Positions 6,597 through 13,367 of a stretch of 16,143 nt of DNA are shown one piece after another. A program made the translations under genes and the position numbers. The notes under the pieces were generated by a model, which worked only from the letters and a program-made list of their open reading frames with translations, did no database searches and had not been told where the DNA came from. Position 1 is the stretch's first letter. Every line of letters starts with the position of its first letter. The stretch is taken from positions 1 through 16,143 of the forward strand of contig CANQLO010000036.1 in assembly GCA_947624715.1 (NCBI GenBank), given 5' to 3'. This DNA is from an uncultured Clostridia bacterium (GTDB taxonomy: Bacteria; Bacillota_A; Clostridia; TANB77; CAG-508).

Positions 6597-8222
6597 TTAA
6601 TAAAATAGTAATTTATCATTTAGTTCTTCTAAAGTAGTAATTCCATTAACTACTTTATCTATTCCATTTACTACTAATGGCTTATAGCCTTGCTCTAAAG
6701 CTTTATCTCTAATTTGTATAGTAGAAGCATTTGAAACTATTAAATCTTTAATTTCCTCTGTTATAATTAATGTTTCAAAAATACCAATTCTGTCAAAATA
6801 TCCACTATCATTGCAATAGCTACAGCCTACTGCATCATAAGTAACTTTATTATCTAAGTCAAAATTAACATTGTATTTATTTCCTATTTTGCTTATTATT
6901 TCTTTTTCCTCATCACTAAATGGTCTTTCTCTCTTGCATTTTGGACATAATTTTCTTACTAATCTTTGAGATATTGCTGTTGCTAAAGTACTTCCTATAT
7001 CGTAGTTTGATATATTTAATTTTCTTAATCTTGATATAATCTCAACTGCATTTATAGTGTGTATAGTTGTTAGTACGTAATGACCAGTTTGTCCTGCTTG
7101 CATTGCTATTTCTGCTGTTTCTTGGTCTCTTATTTCTCCAACAAGTATGATATTAGGGTCTTGTCTTAAAACAGTTCTTAGCGATTCTGCAAATGTAGTT
7201 TTTGGATCTATTTCTATTTGATTTAATCCCGGTATTCTTATTTCGACTGGATCTTCAATTGTTGTAATATTGATGCTTTCTTTATTTAATAAATCAATTA
7301 CACTGTAAAGGGTAGTTGTTTTTCCTTCTCCAGTTGGTGCTGCTATTATTGTTACACTATTTCTCTTATTAAAAGCTTCTTTTACTAGCTGTTCATCGTT
7401 TGGAAATCCTAATTCAAACAAGCCTCTAACTGTTGTATTTTTCTTCAATAATCTTAAAACAAATTTTTCACCATAAATATTTTTTTGTGAAGATACACGA
7501 ATATTGTAATCTGGATACATGATAATTCTACCATCTTGAGATTCTTGTTTTTCCATATGCATATTTGATATTGCTTTTAATCTTCCTATAATCTGCGCTT
7601 GTTTATCTTTATCTATGTGTGCAACATCAAAAAGAATACCATCTATTCTATACCTGATTCTAAGGTCTTTTTCTAGTGGTTCTATGTGAATATCACTTGC
7701 CCTTTGTTTTATTCCAGCTTTTATAATATTATCAACAATACTTGAACCATTTGCATCTGTATTTATTTTATCTGTTGATACTTTATTTAATTCTTCTAAC
7801 GTATCCAAAATGTTTTGTTTAAACGTAATGTATGTTATCATTACCAATCCTTTATTAAGCATTAGTAATCTTACTGTTTCAATTTCACTTTTATTTATTG
7901 TACTTGCAAAACATACTTTAATTTCTCCATTAGATACTTCATAAGGTATTGCTAAATATTTTTCTGCTAGATCTAAAGAAATATAGCTACTTACATTTAT
8001 CTTTATATCACTTGTTTTAAAAAATATTGTTTTTTCTTCTAATATTTCTCCCATTGCAGTTAGTAATTTCTGTGGATCAGCTAAATTTAATTTATAAATT
8101 ATATCTCCTATTTTTTCTTTTGGATTACTTTTTTGATATTCTATTGCCTTTACTATATCATCTTGAGATACAATTCCTTTTTTTACTAATTCAATACCTA
8201 GCGCTTGTCTATTTGATGCCAT
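6597..8222 (-). CDS. pilB: Type IV pilus assembly ATPase PilB (GspE family)
   Basis: Hexameric ATPase that drives pilus extension. 541 residues. An N-terminal MshEN/GspE-N domain (about 1-145) begins ALGIELVKKGIVSQDDIVKA; the core follows with RASDIHIEPLEKDLRIRYRI, Walker A in AAPTGEGKTTTLYSVI, the Asp box TIEDPVEI, Walker B around PNIILVGEIRDQETAEIA and His box TGHYVLTTIHTINAVEII. The zinc-binding tetracysteine typical of PilB is present: CPKC and, about 45 residues later, CSYC. The Walker A departs from GPTGSGKT by A for the first G and E for the S; the essential GKT is intact. The start at 8222 has GAGGTGA seven bases upstream. It follows the prepilin-like gene by 26 bases. Confidence 0.94.
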   Translation of the reverse strand: MASNRQALGIELVKKGIVSQDDIVKAIEYQKSNPKEKIGDIIYKLNLADPQKLLTAMGEILEEKTIFFKTSDIKINVSSYISLDLAEKYLAIPYEVSNGEIKVCFASTINKSEIETVRLLMLNKGLVMITYITFKQNILDTLEELNKVSTDKINTDANGSSIVDNIIKAGIKQRASDIHIEPLEKDLRIRYRIDGILFDVAHIDKDKQAQIIGRLKAISNMHMEKQESQDGRIIMYPDYNIRVSSQKNIYGEKFVLRLLKKNTTVRGLFELGFPNDEQLVKEAFNKRNSVTIIAAPTGEGKTTTLYSVIDLLNKESINITTIEDPVEIRIPGLNQIEIDPKTTFAESLRTVLRQDPNIILVGEIRDQETAEIAMQAGQTGHYVLTTIHTINAVEIISRLRKLNISNYDIGSTLATAISQRLVRKLCPKCKRERPFSDEEKEIISKIGNKYNVNFDLDNKVTYDAVGCSYCNDSGYFDRIGIFETLIITEEIKDLIVSNASTIQIRDKALEQGYKPLVVNGIDKVVNGITTLEELNDKLLFY

Positions 8223-8248
8223 AATATCACCTCACTTTAAACATATTC

Positions 8249-8695
8249 TTACCAATATTTTAAAACATACTTAATTGTTTTTGAATAATTAGGATATCTT
8301 TCATCCTTTCCTGTTGCTATGCTTACTTCTATGATATCCTTGTTATTTTCATTACCACTCTTTGCTGAGAAAGAAACTATATTAACTGCTATTTTTTCTT
8401 TATCTTTATAAATTGCTTTTTCTAATGCTTTATAAGTATAATTTGTACCACTTTCAAATGATATTACTACTTCATCAGCATTATTTTCTATTTTTACTTT
8501 TTTGCTTTCTTTAACATCTTTTACAAAATTAACATTGAATTTATTAAATTCTTCTGAACTAATACTATCAGAACCAATATTATCTAAGTTACTATATACA
8601 TAACTACTTAAATAAGCCAATAATCCAATTGTAACTGAAAAAATAATTATATACATTATCAATGCTATTAAGGTTATTCCTTTTTCTTTTTTCAT
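8249..8695 (-). CDS. Prepilin-like minor pilin candidate (148 aa)
   Basis: A short basic leader MKKEKG precedes ITLIALIMYIIIFSVTIGLL, the hydrophobic helix that packs in the pilus core; cleavage by PilD after Gly6 is expected. The residue at mature position 5 is Ala, not the Glu that most type IV pilins use for N-methylation and assembly. The remaining ~110 residues are a Lys/Asp-rich globular head with beta-like stretches such as DIIEVSIATGKD and a Trp as the last residue; no cysteines are present. Size and a place between another prepilin and pilB suggest a minor pilin. The start at 8695 overlaps a weak GAGAG ribosome binding site and lies four bases after the preceding gene, so translation is probably coupled. 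Confidence 0.75.
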   Translation of the reverse strand: MKKEKGITLIALIMYIIIFSVTIGLLAYLSSYVYSNLDNIGSDSISSEEFNKFNVNFVKDVKESKKVKIENNADEVVISFESGTNYTYKALEKAIYKDKEKIAVNIVSFSAKSGNENNKDIIEVSIATGKDERYPNYSKTIKYVLKYW

Positions 8696-8699
8696 ATTT

Positions 8700-9119
8700 C
8701 TACTCTCTTATCTTTATTTTACTCATTGGAAAAGTTACTTCATTTCCGCCTATATTATATACTACTGTTATATAAATCTTTTTTAATATATCTTCCTCTT
8801 CACCTGCTGCTTGGGCATAATTCAATAAAGAAAATTCTACATAGCTATTATTTTTTTCTCTATTAAAATATTCATTCATCTTAGCTTCTTCAATAAATGT
8901 CCTTATTCTTTCCTCAGTAATATTATCATAGTCTTCCAAATCGATTTTTTCAAATACTTCGGTTATACAACCTGTTGCAACCTCATGAACCTTTGTTGAA
9001 ACAGTTGTTACATAAATTTGATAATATAAATTTACAACAAAAATACTAGAAAATGCAAATATAACTAGTCCTCCAACAATATCGATTCCTGTTGCTCCTT
9101 TTTCATGATATTTTTTCAT
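8700..9119 (-). CDS. Prepilin-like minor pilin candidate with Asp at +5 (139 aa)
   Basis: Leader MKKYHEKG, then ATGIDIVGGLVIFAFSSIFV: a prepilin-type signal with predicted cleavage after Gly8, followed by a ~20-residue hydrophobic helix. Mature residue 5 is Asp, an acidic stand-in for the usual Glu5; this position supports a pilin reading over an ordinary membrane anchor. The C-terminal ~105 residues are acidic and include KIYITVVYNIGG and a terminal MSKIKIRE; one cysteine is present. The ATG (9117-9119) is immediately after the pilD stop, and its AGGTGG ribosome binding site lies inside the end of pilD, so translational coupling with pilD is likely. Probable pseudopilin or minor pilin initiating or priming the fibre; exact role inferred. 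Confidence 0.72.
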   Translation of the reverse strand: MKKYHEKGATGIDIVGGLVIFAFSSIFVVNLYYQIYVTTVSTKVHEVATGCITEVFEKIDLEDYDNITEERIRTFIEEAKMNEYFNREKNNSYVEFSLLNYAQAAGEEEDILKKIYITVVYNIGGNEVTFPMSKIKIRE

Positions 9120-9914
9120 TTAACCACCTATTTGTGATAAAAATATACTAATCCATACTATTGCATTTGATATACATATATAAGATGCAATTGGTAACTT
9201 CTTATTATATTTTTTCCCTTTATTTATAAATTTATTTAATAATGTTTTAATTGCTATAATAAATAGTGTACATATAATTGTTAATATTGTTGCTATTTCT
9301 AGACAAAAGAAGTTTATAATTATACATAAAATAATTATATTAATTTCATAATCATCTTTTGCTTTTTTCTTTAGTCTAAAAGTGCTTAATACTGTTAATA
9401 TTGCTATAATGACAAAATATATAATTATTCTATTAACATTAAAATACTCCATAACAAAATATTGATATATAATATTTAATAAAGATATTACTATACCATA
9501 TATCAGTACTCCCTTATGAATTTCATTGTGTTCAATATCTATTCCTGCAATTAAAAATAAAAACACGATAAATAATACCCCAAGTGCGAATTCGATTCCC
9601 TTAAAGGTTAATATTGTATCTGCGTTTATTCCTAAGCCTAATGATAGAACAACAAAAGATATTCCAGTTAAAATTTCAATTAATGGATATCTAAAGCTTA
9701 TCTTTGATTTACAATATCTACATTTTCCACCTAAAAAAACATAACTCAATATAGGAAATAAATCAAAGAAAGATAATTTGTGGTTACACTTTGTGCAAAA
9801 TGATTGCTTATATATTATATCTTTATTTAAAGGAATTCTATATGTAGCAAGTGTTAAAAAGCTTCCAAAAAAGGCTCCCATTATAAAGATTATTATGTAG
9901 ATAAAAGCATTCAT
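9120..9914 (-). CDS. pilD: Prepilin peptidase PilD (type IV leader peptidase), diverged
   Basis: Membrane aspartyl protease that cleaves prepilin leaders (and in many bacteria methylates the new N-terminus). 264 residues with about seven to eight membrane segments. The N-terminal domain is classical: GAFFGSFLTLATYRIP (13-28) and a zinc-type C40-x-x-C43 with C65-x-x-C68, then FRYPLIEILTG. The first catalytic Asp is D126 in AGIDIEHNEI. The second, normally in GxGD, falls in KAKDDYEIN (184-192): Asp187 or Asp188 is kept but both glycines are gone. The enzyme is probably active but clearly diverged. The start at 9914 follows AAGGAAAGG. It lies 109 bases after the small pilin gene, behind a stem-loop, and abuts the next prepilin gene. 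Confidence 0.88.
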   Translation of the reverse strand: MNAFIYIIIFIMGAFFGSFLTLATYRIPLNKDIIYKQSFCTKCNHKLSFFDLFPILSYVFLGGKCRYCKSKISFRYPLIEILTGISFVVLSLGLGINADTILTFKGIEFALGVLFIVFLFLIAGIDIEHNEIHKGVLIYGIVISLLNIIYQYFVMEYFNVNRIIIYFVIIAILTVLSTFRLKKKAKDDYEINIIILCIIINFFCLEIATILTIICTLFIIAIKTLLNKFINKGKKYNKKLPIASYICISNAIVWISIFLSQIGG

Positions 9915-9940
9915 TTATAATTTCCTTTCCTTCTTAATTT

Positions 9941-9980
9941 TAAATAAAGGCTACCTAAATACGATTGATTTAGGTAACCT
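9941..9980 (-). terminator. Stem-loop after the small pilin gene (partial terminator)
   Basis: Arms 9948-9960 and 9968-9980 form a 13-bp stem with one G-U pair and a 7-base loop; on the minus strand the stem is followed by TTTATTTAAAATT. It is 43 bases after the pilin stop and before pilD. Such a hairpin either terminates most transcripts, leaving less pilD-to-pilC message, or protects the 3' end of a processed pilin mRNA. Confidence 0.75.
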
Positions 9981-10023
9981 CATATTTAGTACTATTATCA
10001 TGAATAATAGATTTAGTAAAGAA

Positions 10024-10254
10024 TTATTCTTTCTTTAGGTCATTAATTAAATCTTGTAATTGATCTGCCATGTTTCCTAAGTCTGCTGTTTCGTTAGCTG
10101 CTGCTTCACTATGTGTCTTTACTGCATTTTTAGATGTATCAATTAATCCACCATCATTAACAGCTATTGCAAGTGTTACTCCTGCTAGTATTAATAGTAT
10201 AATTATTGTAACAACTAAAGCAACTAAAGTAATACCATTTTCTTTCTTAAACAT
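10024..10254 (-). CDS. Very short type IV pilin-like protein, probable main pilin
   Basis: 76 residues: a 7-residue leader MFKKENG, expected to be cut by PilD, then ITLVALVVTIIILLILAGVT, the hydrophobic helix, followed by NDGGLIDTSKNAVKT and an acidic, Ala/Glu/Asp-rich helical tail ending LINDLKKE. The mature protein would be 69 residues with no Tyr, Phe or Trp and no cysteine. Mature position 5 is Ala instead of Glu. I chose the ATG at 10254 over longer upstream starts because AAGGAGGG (10262-10269) is the best ribosome binding site in the operon and because this gives a proper prepilin leader. The strong site and the stem-loop after the gene fit a highly made subunit, hence the main-pilin proposal. 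A pseudopilin role is the alternative. Similar ITLVAL-type N-termini are common in Clostridia. Confidence 0.82.
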   Translation of the reverse strand: MFKKENGITLVALVVTIIILLILAGVTLAIAVNDGGLIDTSKNAVKTHSEAAANETADLGNMADQLQDLINDLKKE

Positions 10255-10289
10255 TTCTTTTCCCTCCTTAGTAAAAATTGTGTTATATA

Positions 10290-10311
10290 TATATTTATTA
10301 TAATAAATATA
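10290..10311. repeat. Perfect 22-bp AT palindrome before the small pilin gene
   Basis: TATATTTATTA and its exact reverse complement lie back to back, about 21 bases upstream of the pilin ribosome binding site. On the minus strand it contains TATAAT, and TTTTAA lies 16 bases further upstream, so it could be the -10 region of an internal pilin promoter; it could equally be a cleavage or stabilising hairpin in the mRNA. AT palindromes are frequent in such DNA. Confidence 0.4.
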
Positions 10312-10324
10312 ACCTAAATTAAAA

Positions 10325-10720
10325 TTATTTTGTACCACTGTTTACACCTGATGCTGTATAATAATTATCTGTTGTATTTCTATCTACATTTTGATTAGCA
10401 CTTGTTTCACTTTGTACGACTTCATTACTATATTCTGCAAATGGATTTGCCTTTCCAGGATTGTAATTTTTTTCTCTTCTGTATTGTGCTAAATCACTAT
10501 CTGTAATAGAATAAACCTTGTTTTCTGATTCATATTGTTTTTCTGTAGTTTGATCTTCTATTTCTTTTGCTACTTCTTCTGGAGTAGCATATGCTGTTAC
10601 TTTGCTTGGTATAATCCTATTTGTTGGCATATATTGATAAAGTATTAATGCTAGGACTACTGCAACAGCAACTGTAATTAGTAATATAATGAAAGTTTCC
10701 TTTATTATTGTTTTTGCCAT
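10325..10720 (-). CDS. Single-pass membrane protein in the pilP position of the pilus operon
   Basis: 131 residues: a short cytosolic start MAKTIIKE, a membrane helix at about 9-29, then a polar, low-complexity extracytoplasmic part rich in Glu, Gln, Asn, Thr and Ser. A conserved-looking KANPFAEYS lies near residues 90-98, resembling the DPF motif of PilP lipoproteins, but there is no lipobox and no beta-domain. I do not recognise the family. Gene order (PilM-N, PilO, this, pilin) puts it where PilP stands in Gram-negative operons, so it may complete the alignment complex; that is inference from position. The start at 10720 has AAAAGGAG eight bases upstream, 22 bases after pilO. Confidence 0.7.
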   Translation of the reverse strand: MAKTIIKETFIILLITVAVAVVLALILYQYMPTNRIIPSKVTAYATPEEVAKEIEDQTTEKQYESENKVYSITDSDLAQYRREKNYNPGKANPFAEYSNEVVQSETSANQNVDRNTTDNYYTASGVNSGTK

Positions 10721-10742
10721 TTTTTTAACTCCTTTTCATAAG

Positions 10743-11432
10743 TTAATTATTTTTTTCACCTAATACTTTTGATTTTGTTCCATCATCAGAAACAGTTACC
10801 TCTGGTTCATTAGTTTGTGTTCCACTTGTTCCTGAACTATCTGTTGTTTGACTAGACGATACAAGTTCTCTTTGTACACTAACATCTTTTACAACAAATT
10901 TTGCTTGACTAGATGTCATATGAAAATCATCAATTATAAAATCTAATGTTGCATCATTTTCTAGTTCAGTTATAAATTGTGTTATTGCAAGATATTCTCC
11001 TTTTACAGTAAAGTTCAAATTACAATAGTTTTTATTATTTAGTGTAGAACTTGTTAATTCAATGTTCTCTAGAGTTACTCCATGTTCTGTTGCGTGATTT
11101 CCAACTCTGCTCCACAAATATTCAATCGTATATATCTTTGTTTGTGTTGCTTGTTCTATTTCACGATCAGTACTTTGGGCAACTAAATCTAGATAGTCTC
11201 TTTTTGCTTTTGTAAGAAGTTGAACGTCTGATTGTAATTTTTCTAATGCACCTGTATAACTATCGCTTTGTGCATTTGCTGATGAAATTGTTTGTGTTAA
11301 TTCTGTATTTTTCTGTTGTATATCTTTAAATCCATATACTTGAAATGGACCAATGTGAATTCCATTTTTTATAAATAACACTAATAATGTTATACACAAT
11401 ATTAATAATATGCTTAATAATGCCTTTCTCAT
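10743..11432 (-). CDS. pilO: PilO-like type IV pilus alignment protein
   Basis: 229 residues with PilO architecture: a membrane helix at 5-22 (ALLSILLILCITLLVLFI), a coiled coil of about 37-90 (IQQKNTELTQTISSANAQSD), then a ferredoxin-like domain (about 95-190) with NLNFTVKGEYLAITQFITEL and DFIIDDFHM, and a Ser/Thr/Gly-rich tail. PilO pairs with PilN in the membrane and links the cytosolic PilM-PilB-PilC motor to the rest of the apparatus. In a monoderm no outer-membrane secretin is needed. Sequence identity to PilO is weak, so the call rests mostly on architecture and on following pilM-pilN by 16 bases. The start at 11432 has GGAGGAAGAG just upstream. Confidence 0.78.
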   Translation of the reverse strand: MRKALLSILLILCITLLVLFIKNGIHIGPFQVYGFKDIQQKNTELTQTISSANAQSDSYTGALEKLQSDVQLLTKAKRDYLDLVAQSTDREIEQATQTKIYTIEYLWSRVGNHATEHGVTLENIELTSSTLNNKNYCNLNFTVKGEYLAITQFITELENDATLDFIIDDFHMTSSQAKFVVKDVSVQRELVSSSQTTDSSGTSGTQTNEPEVTVSDDGTKSKVLGEKNN

Positions 11433-11448
11433 TGCTCTTCCTCCATTT

Positions 11449-13116
11449 CTAATATGTTCTTAGATTTCCTTCTATTGTAACAATTATTTCATTTCCTGTT
11501 TTTTGTCCTTCTGTTGATACAATGTCCTCTAGTATATTAGCATTTTTTAATTTTGCTTTAAAATATGCTAGTTGTTCATATTTTTCAGATTTAACTTTTA
11601 ATGCTACATGTTGCTTAATATTTTCTCCATCTGTTATTTCTGTATTGTCAATTGATACTAAAGTAACTAATTGTGGGATATTGTATACAATCTTATTTAA
11701 TAAAGTTGTAATTTGATTTTTTCTACTATTTCTTAATTGTATAGCTGAACTAATATTATTCAAATTTGAAGTGTATCTTTGATAATCTATAGTTCTACCT
11801 GTTATCTTGGTATCATCTGAACTTACTTTTGAAAGTTCTCCCATAATATAATTTCTTACATCATTTGCTTCTGATATTTTCTTATCAATTTGATTTGCTA
11901 AAAAACATGAACCAGCAGAGTAAACAACTATAACAATAAATACTGTTATAATACTCCTTAAAATAGACTTCTCAGCAAAGTCAAACTTTCCTTTCATATC
12001 AGTATTGATATTGAGTTTAAAACTTTTCTTTGTTTTTTGTTTTGGTGATTTATTTTTTTCTTTCAAAGTTTTTAAATCAGCATTTAGAAAGTTTTTAAAA
12101 TTTTCTTTCCAATCTTTGCCCAAAAAGTTTAATGCTTTTATACCAGTTCCAAGTCCTTGCATAGCTAAAGCTATTGCTGAGTCTACTTCAATATAGTCTT
12201 TTATATTTATGTTCATATTCATTTGTTCTTCTAAGAAGAAAGGTTTTAAAACTTCAACTTTTGACTCTCTAAAATATTCTTTAAAATATAAGTCGATATT
12301 GTTAATTACAGCTCCCATTCCTGTTATATATATGTTGTCTATTTTTCTATAAGGGTCCTGTAACACTTGCAACTTTTCAGTTATCTTATATAATGTAGGA
12401 ATAATATATTTTAAATACTCATTTTCTTCCATTGAGTTATAGTCTGTTTCCATTGTGTATATAGTTGTGTTTTGACATACTTCATAAGATTTTGAATAAG
12501 AATTTTCTTTTTCATTAATCTTATCTAATATTTCTCCCATTCCTTCTTCTATTGTGTCAACACTGTATATTGATTGATTAATAACAGTTGTTACAGTAGT
12601 TTTTTCTTCTATATTAATTATCATAGAATTTTTATTTTTTTCTGCGTTAATAAGGTTTGGAAGACATGTTGCTAAAGGTGTAAGTATTTCTAACTTTTTT
12701 TTGTCAAAAAACATTTGACGTTCTTCTATATCATTTTGACTATCATATATATATATAACCTTACTTTGATCAGGATTATCTATGTTTCTAGTATATATAT
12801 ATCTACCATCATAAACATTACTGTTTAAATGATTCTCTGTGCAAAAAGATTCGAATTCTGTTTTTATTGCTTTTTCTGCGTAAGACTTATTTGTCAAGTT
12901 AAATATATTAAAATAATAATATTTTTCATTTGACAAATTACTGCTTATAGGAATATTCTCACTGTTAGTTTCTGAAACAATTTGATCTAGTGTCTCCATT
13001 AAGTTATTATAGAATTTTATTCCATAAGACTCAACGACAAAAGAATTGTTATCTTTTTTTACCTTAGCATATCTAATTAGTTTATCTGTTATATCAACAC
13101 CTAAACACTCTTGCAT
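11449..13116 (-). CDS. pilM-pilN: Natural fusion of PilM and PilN
   Basis: One 555-residue reading frame joins two proteins that are usually separate. Residues 1-325 are PilM: an actin-like fold with phosphate-1 GVDITDKLIRYAKV (6-19), phosphate-2 SMIINIEEKTTVTTVI (164-179) and adenosine-site IYITGMGAV (262-270). A Lys-rich linker (about 330-380) begins with ALNFLGKDW (328-336), which resembles the INLLPW motif at the N-terminus of PilN that docks into PilM. A membrane helix at about 386-407 follows, then a coiled coil and a PilN-type ferredoxin-like domain (about 450-555) with LLNKIVYNIPQLVTLVSIDN. The fusion would fix PilM to the membrane in 1:1 ratio with PilN. AAAGAGG precedes the ATG at 13116. 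First gene of the pilus operon. Confidence 0.9.
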   Translation of the reverse strand: MQECLGVDITDKLIRYAKVKKDNNSFVVESYGIKFYNNLMETLDQIVSETNSENIPISSNLSNEKYYYFNIFNLTNKSYAEKAIKTEFESFCTENHLNSNVYDGRYIYTRNIDNPDQSKVIYIYDSQNDIEERQMFFDKKKLEILTPLATCLPNLINAEKNKNSMIINIEEKTTVTTVINQSIYSVDTIEEGMGEILDKINEKENSYSKSYEVCQNTTIYTMETDYNSMEENEYLKYIIPTLYKITEKLQVLQDPYRKIDNIYITGMGAVINNIDLYFKEYFRESKVEVLKPFFLEEQMNMNINIKDYIEVDSAIALAMQGLGTGIKALNFLGKDWKENFKNFLNADLKTLKEKNKSPKQKTKKSFKLNINTDMKGKFDFAEKSILRSIITVFIVIVVYSAGSCFLANQIDKKISEANDVRNYIMGELSKVSSDDTKITGRTIDYQRYTSNLNNISSAIQLRNSRKNQITTLLNKIVYNIPQLVTLVSIDNTEITDGENIKQHVALKVKSEKYEQLAYFKAKLKNANILEDIVSTEGQKTGNEIIVTIEGNLRTY

Positions 13117-13197
13117 TTTTTCCTCTTTCTTCTATAGTTCTTTATATTTTTACAATTTTCTCTAGTTTATTTCATCTCTACATTATTTATATACATA

Positions 13198-13225
13198 ATT
13201 TTATATTTTTTTTATTTAAAGTCAA
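13198..13225 (-). promoter_or_regulatory. Probable promoter of the type IV pilus operon
   Basis: On the minus strand TTGACT (13220-13225) and TAAAAT (13198-13203) are 16 bases apart, about 80 bases upstream of pilM-pilN. This is the best -35 match in the intergenic region, and it directly borders an inverted repeat on its upstream side. Confidence 0.6.
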
Positions 13226-13284
13226 TACATTTTAGCTTAATGAAAACAAAATGTAATATTTGTAATTTTAATGATATATTACAT
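13226..13284. promoter_or_regulatory. Nested inverted repeats upstream of the pilus promoter (possible operator)
   Basis: TACATTTT (13226-13233) pairs with AAAATGTA (13248-13255), and ATGTAATAT (13251-13259) pairs with ATATTACAT (13276-13284), sharing the centre copy. The block starts at the base next to the -35 box, a common place for an activator or repressor. Two linked 8-9 bp repeats are unlikely but possible by chance in AT-rich DNA. Confidence 0.4.
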
Positions 13285-13304
13285 ATTTTTACTAAATTAA
13301 ATCA

Positions 13305-13355
13305 TAAAAATATAACTCTTATTATGTCCTAAATTCGACTTAATATGAGTTATAT
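13305..13355 (-). terminator. Terminator of the TPR gene
   Basis: Arms 13310-13328 and 13337-13355 pair over 19 bp with two mismatches (ATATAACTC/GAGTTATAT at the base, GTC/GAC at the tip) around an 8-base loop. The minus strand continues into TTTTT (13306-13310). It lies 13 bases after the TPR stop and so separates that gene from the pilus operon. Confidence 0.65.
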
Positions 13356-13367
13356 TAATTTTATTTT

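Noticed and set aside
10255..10338. A longer start (to 10338) for the small pilin
   Set aside because: It would overlap the stop of the preceding gene and put about 28 polar and aromatic residues before the leader; the AAGGAGGG site clearly marks 10254.
4065..13116. Type II secretion or competence (Com) pseudopilus as an alternative identity of the operon
   Set aside because: The operon has PilT, PilM-N and PilO homologues along with PilB, PilC and PilD, a set typical of type IV pili; ComG operons lack PilT and PilM. A DNA-uptake role of the pilus is not excluded.
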